This document shows, one piece after another, positions 1 through 7,444 of a DNA stretch of 14,679 nt; positions within the stretch are counted from its first letter, which is position 1, and the number at the start of each line of letters is the position of its first letter. A program made the position numbers and the translations under genes. This stretch comes from Salsipaludibacter sp038233055 (GTDB lineage: Bacteria; Actinomycetota; Nitriliruptoria; Nitriliruptorales; Nitriliruptoraceae), in the NCBI GenBank assembly GCA_038233055.1, contig JBBSMS010000089.1, positions 1 through 14,679 of the forward strand, read 5' to 3'. The notes beneath the pieces are model-generated. The model saw nothing but the letters and a program-made list of their open reading frames with translations, was not told the origin of the DNA and made no database searches.

Positions 1-114
1 CCGCCACGACCCCAACCGACCGGTCCAACACCACCCCACGGCCACCTCACCGGCCACCCGAACATCCCACAACGCCATCAGGCCAACCCCGACCACCTCG
101 TTGCGATATCTGGG
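1..114. other. Left edge, no supported gene
   Basis: This C-rich stretch on the plus strand lies just downstream of the minus-strand flavoprotein gene. Open frames run through it on both strands, including a minus-strand frame with an ATG at 76-78 leading off the left edge. I found no ribosome binding site or recognisable protein motif, so I do not call a gene. It may be intergenic or the start of a neighbour cut by the window edge. Confidence 0.3.
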
Positions 115-828
115 TCAGATGCGGACGAGGATCTCGTCGAGCGGCTTGCGACGGATGTCGGGGACGGTGGCGCCGGGTGCCGGGTGGCCGACCGGGATCA
201 GGACGAAGGGGCGCTCGTTGGGCGGGCGCCCGCAGATCTCGGACAGGAACCGCATCGGTGACGGCGTGTGGGTCAGGGTCGCCAGCCCGGCCAGTCGCAG
301 CGACGCCAACAGCAACCCAACGGCGATCCCGACCGACTCGGTCACGTAGTAGTGCTTGCGCGTGAACCCGGTGTCGGGGTCGAGGAAGTGGGCCTGTGCG
401 AACACGACCACCAGCGCCGGGGCGTCGGTGAGGTGGGTCTTGACCTCGTCGGTGCCTAGTCGCTGCAACGCCGCCAGCCAGTCGTCAGGCATCCGGTCGG
501 CATACGAACGCCGTTCCTCCTCCTCGGCGGCCGCCCGGATCGCCGCCTTCACATCGGGGTCGGTCACCACCACGAACGTCCACGGTTCGGCGTGGGCACC
601 GGACGGTGCGGTGCCGGCGGTCAGGATCGCCCGGTCGATCACGTCCGGGTCCACCGGGTCGGTCGCGAAGGCGCGGACGGTGCGGCGGTCCCGCATGGCG
701 GTGAGGAAGTCGCGCTGGCGGGCGTCCGCCTCGTCCGGGGGGACCACGCGGGGCCGGTACGGGACCGGTCGGTACTCGCCCAGCAACGGGTCCCGCGGGT
801 CGAACCTCGTCGTCGGGTCGTCGCCCAT
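115..828 (-). CDS. Iodotyrosine deiodinase-like nitroreductase-family flavoprotein
   Basis: The 237-residue product is a nitroreductase-fold FMN enzyme whose sequence follows iodotyrosine deiodinase (IYD), which reductively removes halogen from halotyrosines. The FMN-binding start is RRTVRAF (49-54) followed by GTAPSGAHAEPW (72-83). The IYD-type lid has E105, Y109 and K130. The E-to-Y gap of 4 and Y-to-K gap of 21 match human IYD E157, Y161 and K182, which grip the substrate zwitterion. THTPSP (186-191) and a C-terminal VGHPAPGATVPD...RKPLDEI complete the family pattern. The ATG at 828 is chosen because a perfect AGGAGGTG lies just upstream; the frame stays open further upstream without any conserved sequence. 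The gene stands alone, divergent from the helicase. The fold and family are secure. True deiodination is an inference, since a related aromatic reductase or dehalogenase activity is possible. Confidence 0.88.
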   Translation of the reverse strand: MGDDPTTRFDPRDPLLGEYRPVPYRPRVVPPDEADARQRDFLTAMRDRRTVRAFATDPVDPDVIDRAILTAGTAPSGAHAEPWTFVVVTDPDVKAAIRAAAEEEERRSYADRMPDDWLAALQRLGTDEVKTHLTDAPALVVVFAQAHFLDPDTGFTRKHYYVTESVGIAVGLLLASLRLAGLATLTHTPSPMRFLSEICGRPPNERPFVLIPVGHPAPGATVPDIRRKPLDEILVRI

Positions 829-832
829 CCCC

Positions 833-840
833 CACCTCCT
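833..840 (-). promoter_or_regulatory. Perfect Shine-Dalgarno of the IYD-like gene
   Basis: Read on the minus strand this is AGGAGGTG, fully complementary to the 16S rRNA tail, followed by GGGG and the ATG. It fixes the start at 828 rather than at any of the upstream in-frame starts. Confidence 0.85.
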
Positions 841-924
841 GTCCGGGTCCGACAGCCAACCAGCGAATTCGCGGCGGCGTGCTGCCCGGTGGTGGTGCTC
901 GGGTCGAGACAGCCCGCTGCCAAC

Positions 925-930
925 TACGAT
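925..930 (+). promoter_or_regulatory. Possible -10 box for the helicase gene
   Basis: TACGAT matches the TATAAT consensus at four of six positions and lies 45 bases before the helicase ATG, giving a leader of about 40 bases. No convincing -35 box is present at 16-18 bases upstream. The same divergent gap holds a 10-base palindrome, GCGAATTCGC (863-872), which could be an operator but is short enough to occur by chance. Confidence 0.25.
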
Positions 931-975
931 GCCCCATTCGCCGTCATCGGCGTCCGACCACCGACAGCAGGCGCC

Positions 976-2760
976 ATGAGCGACGACCACCCGCAGCCCG
1001 ACGACCACGCGTCGGCCGACGAGCACATGCCAGGCGACGAGCACACGCCGGGCGACGAGCACTCGCCGTTCGATGACGGGCCGGCCGACGGGCCGTTCGA
1101 CGACGCCGTCGAGGCGATCACGTTCAAGCGACTGGGGTTGCGCAACCAACTGTTGCGACGTCTGACCGAGACCGGCTACGAGACGCCGACGCCGATCCAG
1201 CACGAGGCCATCCCGCACCTACTCGAGGGTCGCGACCTGCTGGGCCAGGCCGCCACCGGCACGGGCAAGACCGCGGCGTTCGCACTCCCGATCCTGCACG
1301 CCATCGGCCGGACCCCAGCCACGACCCCGCGGGCCCTGGTGATCGCCCCGACTCGCGAACTCGCGATGCAGGTCACCGCAGCGATCCAGGGCTACGGGCG
1401 CCACCTCGGCATCCGGGTCGTGGCCGTCGTCGGTGGCCAGCCCGCTCACCGGCAGATCAAGGCCCTCGAGAAGGGCGTGCACGTGGTCGTGGCCACGCCC
1501 GGGCGCGCCGTCGACCTGCTGGGCCGCAACGCACTGTCGCTGGACCTGCTCGACACGGTCGTGCTGGACGAGGCCGACGAGATGCTGGACATGGGCTTCG
1601 AGGAAGACCTCGAGGCGATCCTGGCCGCCACCCCCGACAACCGCCAGACGGTGATGTTCTCGGCCACCGTCCCGGCCCGGATCACCCACCTCGCGCAGCG
1701 CTACCTCGACGACCCGGTGCGCATCGCCATGGATCGACCCACCACCGAGCAGGGCGCACCGCTGGTCGAGCAGTCGGTGTCGTTCGTGCACCGGTCGCAC
1801 AAGGCGGCGGCCCTGGGGCGGATCCTGGACATGGAGGCACCGGACTCGGCGCTGGTGTTCTGTCGCACCCGGGTCGAGGTCGACGAACTGACGGTCACCA
1901 TGAACGGGCGCGGCCACCGGGCCGAGGCGCTGCACGGCGGCATGGACCAGCGCCAGCGCGACCGCGTGATGCGGCGGTTGCGCGACGGCACCGCGTCGCT
2001 GCTGCTGGCCACGGACGTCGCCGCGCGTGGGCTTGACGTCGACACCCTGACCCACGTCATCAACTACGACGTCCCGAGCCAGGCCGAGAGCTACGTGCAC
2101 CGGATCGGTCGGGTCGGCCGGGCCGGGCGCCGGGGGGTCGCCATCACGCTGGCCGAGCCCCGCGAGCGTCGCAACCTGGGCTTCATCGAACGGCTGATCG
2201 GTCGGTCGCTGCGGGTCGTACCGGTGCCGTCGGTCGCCGACCTCGCGACCCGACAGGTCCAACTGACGGTCGACGACCTGGCCGACGCGCTGGACGACCC
2301 GCCGGTCGACGGGGCCGAGGACGTCCTGGCCGCGCTGCTGGCCGACGGCCACGAACCCCACGACGTCGTGCTGGCCGCCATCTCGCTGGTCCACACTGCC
2401 CGTGGATCGGCCGCCGACGAACGCGAGATCCCGGACGCGTTCGCCCACGCCAAGGAACAGAAGCGCGCCAAGAAGAAGCAGCGCGGGAAGACGGGCGGGG
2501 ACCGGTCCCACCACGACCAGGAGGACCGCGGCTGGCTGTTCATCAACCTCGGGCGGGTCGAGGGGGTCCGGCCCGCCGACCTGGTCGGCGCGATTGCCAA
2601 CGAGGGCGGCCTGACCGGCTCCGACATCGGTCCCATCAAGATCGCCCAGCACCACAGCAAGGTGGGAGTCCCCAAGACGTCGGTCGACCACGTCATCGGC
2701 GCCATGCGCGAGACCAGCGTGCGCGGCCAGAAGGCCACCGTGCGCAAGTGGATGGACTGA
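976..2760 (+). CDS. DEAD-box ATP-dependent RNA helicase (DeaD/CsdA type)
   Basis: The 594-residue protein is a cytoplasmic RNA helicase of the type used in ribosome assembly, RNA turnover and cold adaptation. The motifs occur in order. The Q motif region is FKRLGL...TPIQ (about 50-75). Motif I is ATGTGKT (93-99), Ia is PTRELA (125-130) and Ib is TPGR (174-177). Motif II is DEAD (198-201), III is SAT (229-231) and IV is ALVFCRTR (292-299). Motif V is ATDVAARGLD (345-354) and VI is HRIGRVGRAG (375-384). After a lysine-rich linker (494-505), residues 519-594 (GWLFINLGR onward) match the DbpA/CsdA C-terminal RNA-binding domain. The first 45 residues are acidic and histidine-rich and look disordered. 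The ATG at 976 is the last start before conserved sequence. The ribosome site (AGCAGG) is weak. The frame is open far upstream, but only as a shadow of the divergent flavoprotein gene. Confidence 0.93.
   Translation: MSDDHPQPDDHASADEHMPGDEHTPGDEHSPFDDGPADGPFDDAVEAITFKRLGLRNQLLRRLTETGYETPTPIQHEAIPHLLEGRDLLGQAATGTGKTAAFALPILHAIGRTPATTPRALVIAPTRELAMQVTAAIQGYGRHLGIRVVAVVGGQPAHRQIKALEKGVHVVVATPGRAVDLLGRNALSLDLLDTVVLDEADEMLDMGFEEDLEAILAATPDNRQTVMFSATVPARITHLAQRYLDDPVRIAMDRPTTEQGAPLVEQSVSFVHRSHKAAALGRILDMEAPDSALVFCRTRVEVDELTVTMNGRGHRAEALHGGMDQRQRDRVMRRLRDGTASLLLATDVAARGLDVDTLTHVINYDVPSQAESYVHRIGRVGRAGRRGVAITLAEPRERRNLGFIERLIGRSLRVVPVPSVADLATRQVQLTVDDLADALDDPPVDGAEDVLAALLADGHEPHDVVLAAISLVHTARGSAADEREIPDAFAHAKEQKRAKKKQRGKTGGDRSHHDQEDRGWLFINLGRVEGVRPADLVGAIANEGGLTGSDIGPIKIAQHHSKVGVPKTSVDHVIGAMRETSVRGQKATVRKWMD
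1018..1071 (+). repeat. Three tandem 18-base repeats in the helicase N-terminus
   Basis: Three successive 18-base units beginning GACGAGCAC encode DEHMPG, DEHTPG and DEHSPF. They form a short acidic, histidine-containing tract ahead of the helicase core. Such in-frame repeats can change in copy number between strains without breaking the gene. Confidence 0.8.
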
Positions 2761-2780
2761 CCCACGCCCCCCAGAACCCA

Positions 2781-2830
2781 ATCGAGTGTGCGCATCGGGG
2801 CCACATATGGCGCCGATCAGCACACTCGAT
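2781..2830. terminator. Long hairpin at convergent junction, copy 1 of a repeated element
   Basis: The outer arms are ATCGAGTGTGC (2781-2791) and GCACACTCGAT (2820-2830), perfectly complementary. After a 2 x 2 internal mismatch, ATCGGGGCC (2794-2802) pairs with GGCGCCGAT (2809-2817) with one mismatch, around a six-base loop. It starts 21 bases after the helicase stop and ends 10 bases before the stop of the convergent small-membrane-protein gene, so it could terminate transcription from both sides. No U-tract follows on either strand, which is common in GC-rich actinobacteria. The 15 bases at 2782-2796 recur on the opposite strand at 7480-7494. Confidence 0.8.
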
Positions 2831-2839
2831 GGGGTGGAG

Positions 2840-3052
2840 TCAGGGGGTGTCGGAGGGATCGTCCGGGTCGTCGAAGCGACGGTCGATCCGTGCCTGCATC
2901 CGGGGGCGCCACCACAGTTCGAACAGCAACCCGCCGATCAGGAACCCCAGCCCGGTCGACAGCGCCAGCGGGAGCCCGCCGGACAGGTTGCCCACCAGCA
3001 GGCCGACGGCGACGATCGGCACCAGGCGTGCCCACCGGACCTGGTTCCACAT
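2840..3052 (-). CDS. Small two-helix membrane protein of unknown function
   Basis: The 70-residue product is hydrophobic from about residue 9 to 47. Two likely membrane segments (about 9-26 and 28-47) are joined by a short glycine-rich turn (LSGGLP). Glycine spacing of GLGFLIGG type favours close helix packing. A charged tail follows (RPRMQARIDRR, then the acidic DDPDDPSD), which suggests a cytoplasmic C-terminus. The ATG at 3052 is preceded by GGAGGGG about 5 bases away; longer in-frame starts lack such a site and add unconserved-looking sequence that overlaps the divergent regulator. I do not recognise the family. It is divergent from the TetR regulator, so the shared gap may co-regulate it with the fatty-acid operon, but that is inference. 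Confidence 0.7.
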   Translation of the reverse strand: MWNQVRWARLVPIVAVGLLVGNLSGGLPLALSTGLGFLIGGLLFELWWRPRMQARIDRRFDDPDDPSDTP

Positions 3053-3081
3053 GGTCGCCCCTCCGACGTCGCGGTCCGCAC

Positions 3082-3087
3082 AGCCTA
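3082..3087 (-). promoter_or_regulatory. Possible -10 box for the small membrane protein gene
   Basis: On the minus strand this reads TAGGCT, 29 bases before the ATG, which would give a leader of about 23 bases containing the GGAGGGG ribosome site. The -35 region is weak. Confidence 0.3.
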
Positions 3088-3133
3088 CGGCGCGTCCGAC
3101 GACCGGGAACGCGGCCGACCGCTGAAGACGGTG

Positions 3134-3162
3134 TTGCTCGACTTTGAACACATGTGTACAGT
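3134..3162 (+). promoter_or_regulatory. Promoter of the tetR-thiolase-fadJ operon
   Basis: A -35-like TTGCTC (3134-3139) and a -10-like TACAGT (3157-3162) are separated by exactly 17 bases. A transcript would start near 3169, giving a leader of about 35 bases before the GTG at 3204. The spacer holds a palindrome that overlaps the -10 box. Confidence 0.55.
3145..3160. promoter_or_regulatory. Candidate operator for the adjacent TetR regulator
   Basis: TGAACACATGTGTACA is a 16-base palindrome with a single mismatched pair and a perfect 10-base core (ACACATGTGT, 3148-3157). It lies in the promoter spacer and overlaps the -10 box, where a bound repressor would block RNA polymerase. Length and place are typical of TetR operators. 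Binding by this particular regulator is inferred from proximity. Confidence 0.6.
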
Positions 3163-3203
3163 CGCGAGAAGGCATTGCCACCTGACCGTCGAGGTCCCCC
3201 GCC

Positions 3204-3917
3204 GTGAGCGCCACCATGACCGCCGCGCGCCAACGCCTGCACGATGCGGCGTTGCACCTGTTCGCCGAACGTGGCAGCAGCGAGGTCACGGTCAGCGAAC
3301 TCGCGTCCGCTGCCGGCATCGCCCGCGGCACGGTCTACAACAACATCGAGTCGCTGGACGACTTCTTCGACCAGGTCTCGCGCGACCTCGCCATCGAGAT
3401 GCGGGATCGCATGCAGGCCGCGTTCGTCGACGTGCGCGACCCGGCCGTGCGACTGTCCGACGGCCTCCGGTTCTTCGTCCGCCGGGCCCACGAGCAACCG
3501 GGCTGGGGTCGCTTCGTGGCCCGCTTCGGGCCGATCGACCCGACCGTCCGCGAACTGTGGGCGGGCCCGCCGATGGACGATGTGCGGGCCGGTCGCCGGA
3601 AGGGCCGGTTCACCATCGGCGCCGGTGACGAACCGGGCGCGATGGCGCTGGTCAACGGCACCACCATCGCCGCCATGTGGCAGGTCCTGGAGGCCCACGA
3701 GACCTGGCGCCGGGTCGGCAGTTCCGGCGCCGCCCTGGTGCTCCGGGCCCTCGGGATCGCACCCGACGAGGCCGACCGGATCGCCCACGCCCCGCTCCGC
3801 CCGCTCGCGGCCGCCGGTCCCGACCACGACGACGCCGACACGCCACCCGCCCCGACCACCGCCCCGTCAGCCACCACCTGGTCCACCACCAGCACCCGAT
3901 CGCAGGAGCCATCATGA
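3204..3917 (+). CDS. TetR-family transcriptional regulator
   Basis: The 237-residue protein is probably a ligand-responsive repressor of the downstream beta-oxidation genes. The DNA-binding domain covers about residues 6-55, with the helix-turn-helix at VTVSELASAAGIARGTVYNN (28-47). Residues about 60-197 form the helical ligand-binding and dimer domain. Residues 200-237 are rich in Pro, Thr and Ser and look disordered, which is longer than the usual TetR end. The GTG at 3204 is preferred to the ATG at 3216 because GAGGT sits 8 bases before it; either is possible. The stop overlaps the thiolase start by 4 bases (ATGA), so the two are translationally coupled. Its ligand is likely an acyl-CoA or fatty acid, judged only from the neighbours. 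Confidence 0.88.
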   Translation: MSATMTAARQRLHDAALHLFAERGSSEVTVSELASAAGIARGTVYNNIESLDDFFDQVSRDLAIEMRDRMQAAFVDVRDPAVRLSDGLRFFVRRAHEQPGWGRFVARFGPIDPTVRELWAGPPMDDVRAGRRKGRFTIGAGDEPGAMALVNGTTIAAMWQVLEAHETWRRVGSSGAALVLRALGIAPDEADRIAHAPLRPLAAAGPDHDDADTPPAPTTAPSATTWSTTSTRSQEPS

Positions 3918-5125
3918 CCGAGGCCTACGTCTACGACGCCATCCGCACCCCGCGTGGCCGCGGCAAGCCCACCGGCGCACTGCACACGGTCAAGCCGGTG
4001 TCGCTGGCGACCACGCTGCTGGAGGCGATGGTCGACCGCAACCCCGGGCTGGACCCGGGCGGCGTCGACGACGTCGTCATGGGCATCGTCGAACCCCACG
4101 GCGACCAGGGCGGCGTGCTGCCCCGGACGGCGGTGCTGGCGGCGGGTTACCCCGAGCAGGTCGCCGGGACCCAGTCCAACCGCTACTGCGGGTCGGGCCT
4201 GGAGGCCGTCAACCAGGCCGCCGCCCGGATCCGGTCGGGTTGGGAGGACCTGATCCTGGCCGGCGGGGTCGAGTCGATGTCGCGCGTGCCGATGGGCTCC
4301 GGCGGGGACCCGTGGGCGATGGACCCCGAGACCAACGACGCCACCGGGTTCGTCCCCCAGGGCATCAGCGCCGACCTGATCGCCACGACCGAGGGCTTCT
4401 CCCGGCGCGACGTCGACGAGTTCGCGGTGGAGTCGCAGGAGCGCGCCGCCAAGGCATGGGCGGACGGCCGCTTCGACCGCTCGATCGTGCCGGTCATCGA
4501 CGTCGCCGGCCAGGTCGTGCTGGACCGCGACGAGCACATGCGTCCGGGCACGACCCTCGACGACCTCGCGCAGTTGCGACCGTCGTTCGCCGGGATCGGC
4601 GAGCTGGGCGGCTTCGACGCGGTCGCGCTCCAGAAGTACACCCGGGTCGAACGCATCGATCACGTCCACCACGCCGGCAACTCGTCGGGGATCGTCGACG
4701 GGGCCGCGCTGGTGCTGATCGGCAGCGAGGAGGCCGGTGCCCGGCACGACCTCACACCGCGCGCCGTCATCCGCTCGACCGCCGTCATCGGGACCGAACC
4801 GACCATCATGCTGGTCGGGCCGGGGCCGGCCTGCAACAAGGCGCTGGACCGTGCCGGCATGACCGTCGACGACATCGACCTGGTCGAGATCAACGAGGCC
4901 TTCGCCGCGGTCGCGCTGAAGTTGATGCGCGACCTGGGCGTCGAGCGCGACATCACCAACGTCAACGGTGGCGCCATCGCCATGGGCCACCCGCTGGGGG
5001 CCACCGGGGCGATGCTGCTGGGAACGATGGTCGACGAACTGGAGCGCCGGGACCTCTCGACCGCGCTGGTGACCCTGTGCATCGGCGGCGGCATGGGCAT
5101 CGCCACCGTCATCGAACGGGTCTGA
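3914..5125 (+). CDS. Acetyl-CoA C-acyltransferase (thiolase, FadA type)
   Basis: The 403-residue thiolase cleaves 3-ketoacyl-CoA with CoA to acetyl-CoA and a shortened acyl-CoA, the last step of beta-oxidation. The nucleophile is C92 in NRYCGSGLEA (89-98). NEAF is at 327-330, GHPLGATGA (358-366) carries H359, and the second catalytic cysteine is C389 in CIGGGMG. AGGVESMSR (116-124) is also typical. Length is normal for the family. AGGAG lies 5 bases before the ATG, which overlaps the regulator's stop. It is followed after 83 bases by the multifunctional FadJ-like gene, its usual partner. A biosynthetic acetoacetyl-CoA thiolase role is less likely because of that partner. Confidence 0.93.
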   Translation: MTEAYVYDAIRTPRGRGKPTGALHTVKPVSLATTLLEAMVDRNPGLDPGGVDDVVMGIVEPHGDQGGVLPRTAVLAAGYPEQVAGTQSNRYCGSGLEAVNQAAARIRSGWEDLILAGGVESMSRVPMGSGGDPWAMDPETNDATGFVPQGISADLIATTEGFSRRDVDEFAVESQERAAKAWADGRFDRSIVPVIDVAGQVVLDRDEHMRPGTTLDDLAQLRPSFAGIGELGGFDAVALQKYTRVERIDHVHHAGNSSGIVDGAALVLIGSEEAGARHDLTPRAVIRSTAVIGTEPTIMLVGPGPACNKALDRAGMTVDDIDLVEINEAFAAVALKLMRDLGVERDITNVNGGAIAMGHPLGATGAMLLGTMVDELERRDLSTALVTLCIGGGMGIATVIERV

Positions 5126-5144
5126 CCCGGCGCCCGCCGCAACC

Positions 5145-5162
5145 GCCCGGCCTGCACCGGGC
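5145..5162 (+). other. GC hairpin between thiolase and fadJ-like genes
   Basis: GCCCGG (5145-5150) pairs with CCGGGC (5157-5162) around a CCTGCA loop in the 83-base spacer of the operon. It could mark mRNA processing or partial termination between the two genes. Short GC stems are common in such DNA, so this is weak. Confidence 0.3.
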
Positions 5163-5208
5163 CCTGCCCGTCCGCACCGCCCCACCTCCTGCCAGGGACC
5201 ACCTCATC

Positions 5209-7407
5209 ATGACCGACACCATCCGCTTCGACCGCGACGACGACGGCGTCGTCACCCTGACGCTGGACGACCCCGAGCAGTCCGCGAACACCATGAACGC
5301 CCGCTTCCAGGACGACCTGGTGGCCATCGCGGCGCGGCTCGAGCGCGAGGTCGAGGACGTCGCCGGGATCATCCTGACCTCGGCCAAGTCGACATTCTTC
5401 GCCGGTGGCGACCTGCGCGACCTGATCACCGCCACGCCGGACGACGCCGCCGAGGTGGCCGCGACGTCCGCGCGCATGAAGGGTGCCATGCGCACGATCG
5501 AGACCCTGGGCGTCCCGGTGGTCGCCGCGATCAACGGAGCGGCACTGGGCGGTGGGTACGAACTGGCGCTGATGTGCCACCACCGCATCGCGCTGGACGA
5601 TCCCCGCAGCCGCATCGGGTGTCCCGAGGTCACCCTGGGACTGCTTCCCGGCGGTGGTGGCGTGGTCCGCACGGTCCGCCTGCTGGGCGTCGTCACGGCC
5701 CTGACCGACGTGCTGATCCAGGGCCAGCAGTACCGGGTCGCCGACGCGCTCGAGAAGGGATTGATCGACGCGATCGCACCCGACCGCGACACGATGCTGG
5801 CCGACGCGCGGGCCTGGATCGCCGCCCACCCGGAGTCGGTCCAGCCGTGGGACGCCCCCGGCTACCGCATGCCCGGCGGGACCCCGTCGCACCCGAAGCT
5901 GGCCGCCAACCTCCCGGCCGTACCCGCAACGTTGAAGGCCACCCTCAAGGGCGCGCACTACGACGCGCCCCACCACATCATCGCCGCCGCGATCGAGGGT
6001 GCGCAGGTGCCCTTCGACCGCGCGATCGAGATCGAGACCCGCTGGTTCGTGGACCTGGCCTGCAACTCCCAGCAGGCCACCAACATGATCCAGGCCTTCT
6101 TCTTCGACCTCCAGGCCATCACCAAGGGTGGCTCCCGACCGGACGGGCACGACCGGTGGCTACCGACCCGGGTCGTCGTCCTGGGCGCCGGGATGATGGG
6201 GGCCGGCATCGCCTACCAGTGCGCGAAGGTGGACCTGGAGGTGGTGCTCAAGGACGTGGACGCCGACGCCGCCGACCGCGGCAAGGACTACTCGCGTGGG
6301 CTGGTCGCGAAGGGCGTGTCCCGCGGAAAGGTGTCACAGGAGGACGGCGACGCGTTGCTGGCCCGGATCTCGCCGACCGGCACTGCCGCCGACGCGGCCG
6401 GCTGCGACCTGTTGATCGAAGCGGTGTTCGAGTCCCCCGACCTCAAGCACCGGGTCTACGCCGAGGTGGAGCCGCACCTGGCCGACGACGCCCTGCTGTG
6501 CTCCAACACGTCCACGCTCCCGATCACCCAGTTGGCCACCGGGGTCAGTCGCCCCGAGGACTTCATCGGGCTGCACTTCTTCTCACCCGTGGACAAGATG
6601 CCGCTGGTCGAGATCATCGTCGGGGACGAGACCTCCGACGCGGCCCTGGCCCGGGCCTTCGACGTGGTCATGGCGCTGCGCAAGACCCCGATCGTCGTCA
6701 ACGACTCGCGCGGATTCTTCACCAGCCGGGTCATCGGCACCTTCCTCAACGAGGCCGTTGCCGCCGTCGGCGAGGGCGTCAGCCCGGTCCTGGTCGAGCG
6801 CGCCGGGTCGGCCGCGGGCTACCCCGCACCGCCGCTGCAGTTGATGGACGAACTGACCCTGACGCTGCCGCAGAAGATCGAGGCCGCGTCGGCCGCAGCC
6901 GACGAGTCCGCCGGCGTCGACCACCCCCGCCACGCCGCCCACGACGTCATCGACCGCCTTGTCGACGAGTTTGGCCGCGGCGGACGCAAGGACGGTGCCG
7001 GGTTCTACGACTACGACGACGGCACCCGCACCGGGTTGTGGTCGGGGCTGTGGGAGCACTTCGGTGCCGACACCGACACCCACCGCCACGACGGCGACGA
7101 CCAGCTGCTGGTCGACCTGCAGGAGCGCATGTTGTTCGCCGAAGCGATCGAGACCGTCCGCTGCTTCGACGAGGGCGTGCTGACGTCGTTCGCCGACGCC
7201 AACATCGGCTCGATCCTGGGCATCGGCTTCCCGGCCTGGACCGGCGGCGTCACCCAGTACGTCGACCAGTACCCGGGTGGCACGACCGGCTTCGTGGCCC
7301 GCTGCAAGGAACTGGCCGACCGGTACGGCGACCGCTTCGTGCCTCCCGACTCGCTGGTCGAACTGGCCGAGTCCGGCCATCCCTTCCGCCCCACCGACAC
7401 CCGCTGA
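5209..7407 (+). CDS. FadB/FadJ-type enoyl-CoA hydratase / 3-hydroxyacyl-CoA dehydrogenase
   Basis: The 732-residue fused enzyme catalyses hydration of enoyl-CoA and NAD-dependent oxidation of the 3-hydroxyacyl-CoA, feeding the thiolase upstream. Residues about 5-190 form the crotonase domain, with the oxyanion-hole segment FAGGDL (64-69) and ALGGGYE (112-118). Catalytic E118 and E140 (in CPEVTLG) match FadB E119 and E139. The NAD-binding motif GAGMMGAGIA (326-335) begins the dehydrogenase, with catalytic H456 in GLHFFSP and E468 in MPLVEII. The C-terminal domain follows, from NDSRGFFTSR (498-507) to the end. Length is normal for FadJ. AGGGA lies 10 bases before the ATG. The frame is open back to 3244, but that part runs against the regulator and thiolase and is not real. 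The hairpin at 7445-7496 probably ends the operon. Confidence 0.93.
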   Translation: MTDTIRFDRDDDGVVTLTLDDPEQSANTMNARFQDDLVAIAARLEREVEDVAGIILTSAKSTFFAGGDLRDLITATPDDAAEVAATSARMKGAMRTIETLGVPVVAAINGAALGGGYELALMCHHRIALDDPRSRIGCPEVTLGLLPGGGGVVRTVRLLGVVTALTDVLIQGQQYRVADALEKGLIDAIAPDRDTMLADARAWIAAHPESVQPWDAPGYRMPGGTPSHPKLAANLPAVPATLKATLKGAHYDAPHHIIAAAIEGAQVPFDRAIEIETRWFVDLACNSQQATNMIQAFFFDLQAITKGGSRPDGHDRWLPTRVVVLGAGMMGAGIAYQCAKVDLEVVLKDVDADAADRGKDYSRGLVAKGVSRGKVSQEDGDALLARISPTGTAADAAGCDLLIEAVFESPDLKHRVYAEVEPHLADDALLCSNTSTLPITQLATGVSRPEDFIGLHFFSPVDKMPLVEIIVGDETSDAALARAFDVVMALRKTPIVVNDSRGFFTSRVIGTFLNEAVAAVGEGVSPVLVERAGSAAGYPAPPLQLMDELTLTLPQKIEAASAAADESAGVDHPRHAAHDVIDRLVDEFGRGGRKDGAGFYDYDDGTRTGLWSGLWEHFGADTDTHRHDGDDQLLVDLQERMLFAEAIETVRCFDEGVLTSFADANIGSILGIGFPAWTGGVTQYVDQYPGGTTGFVARCKELADRYGDRFVPPDSLVELAESGHPFRPTDTR

Positions 7408-7444
7408 CCCCCCGCCGACACCCGCTGGCACGACCCACCAACCA

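Noticed and set aside
863..872. Palindrome GCGAATTCGC in the divergent IYD/helicase gap
   Set aside because: Ten-base palindromes are expected several times in a window this long; no promoter element is clearly tied to it.
829..1218. N-terminal extension of the IYD-like protein on the minus strand
   Set aside because: The extension overlaps the helicase gene and its promoter region. The perfect ribosome site just before 828 fixes the start.
1219..2823. Long minus-strand open frame opposite the DEAD-box helicase
   Set aside because: Antisense shadow; the plus strand has every helicase motif in order, and the minus reading has no domain.
5181..5190. Minus-strand AGGAGGTGGG in the thiolase-fadJ spacer, suggesting a hidden minus-strand gene
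   Set aside because: The only frame it could serve gives about 22 Arg/Gly-rich residues before a stop, so it is more likely a chance match.
3244..5208. Open frame running upstream of the FadJ-like start, which would give a 1387-residue protein
   Set aside because: It is rich in Arg, Pro and Gly, lies in another frame over the TetR and thiolase genes, and has no domain. The ATG at 5209 with AGGGA begins the conserved crotonase domain.
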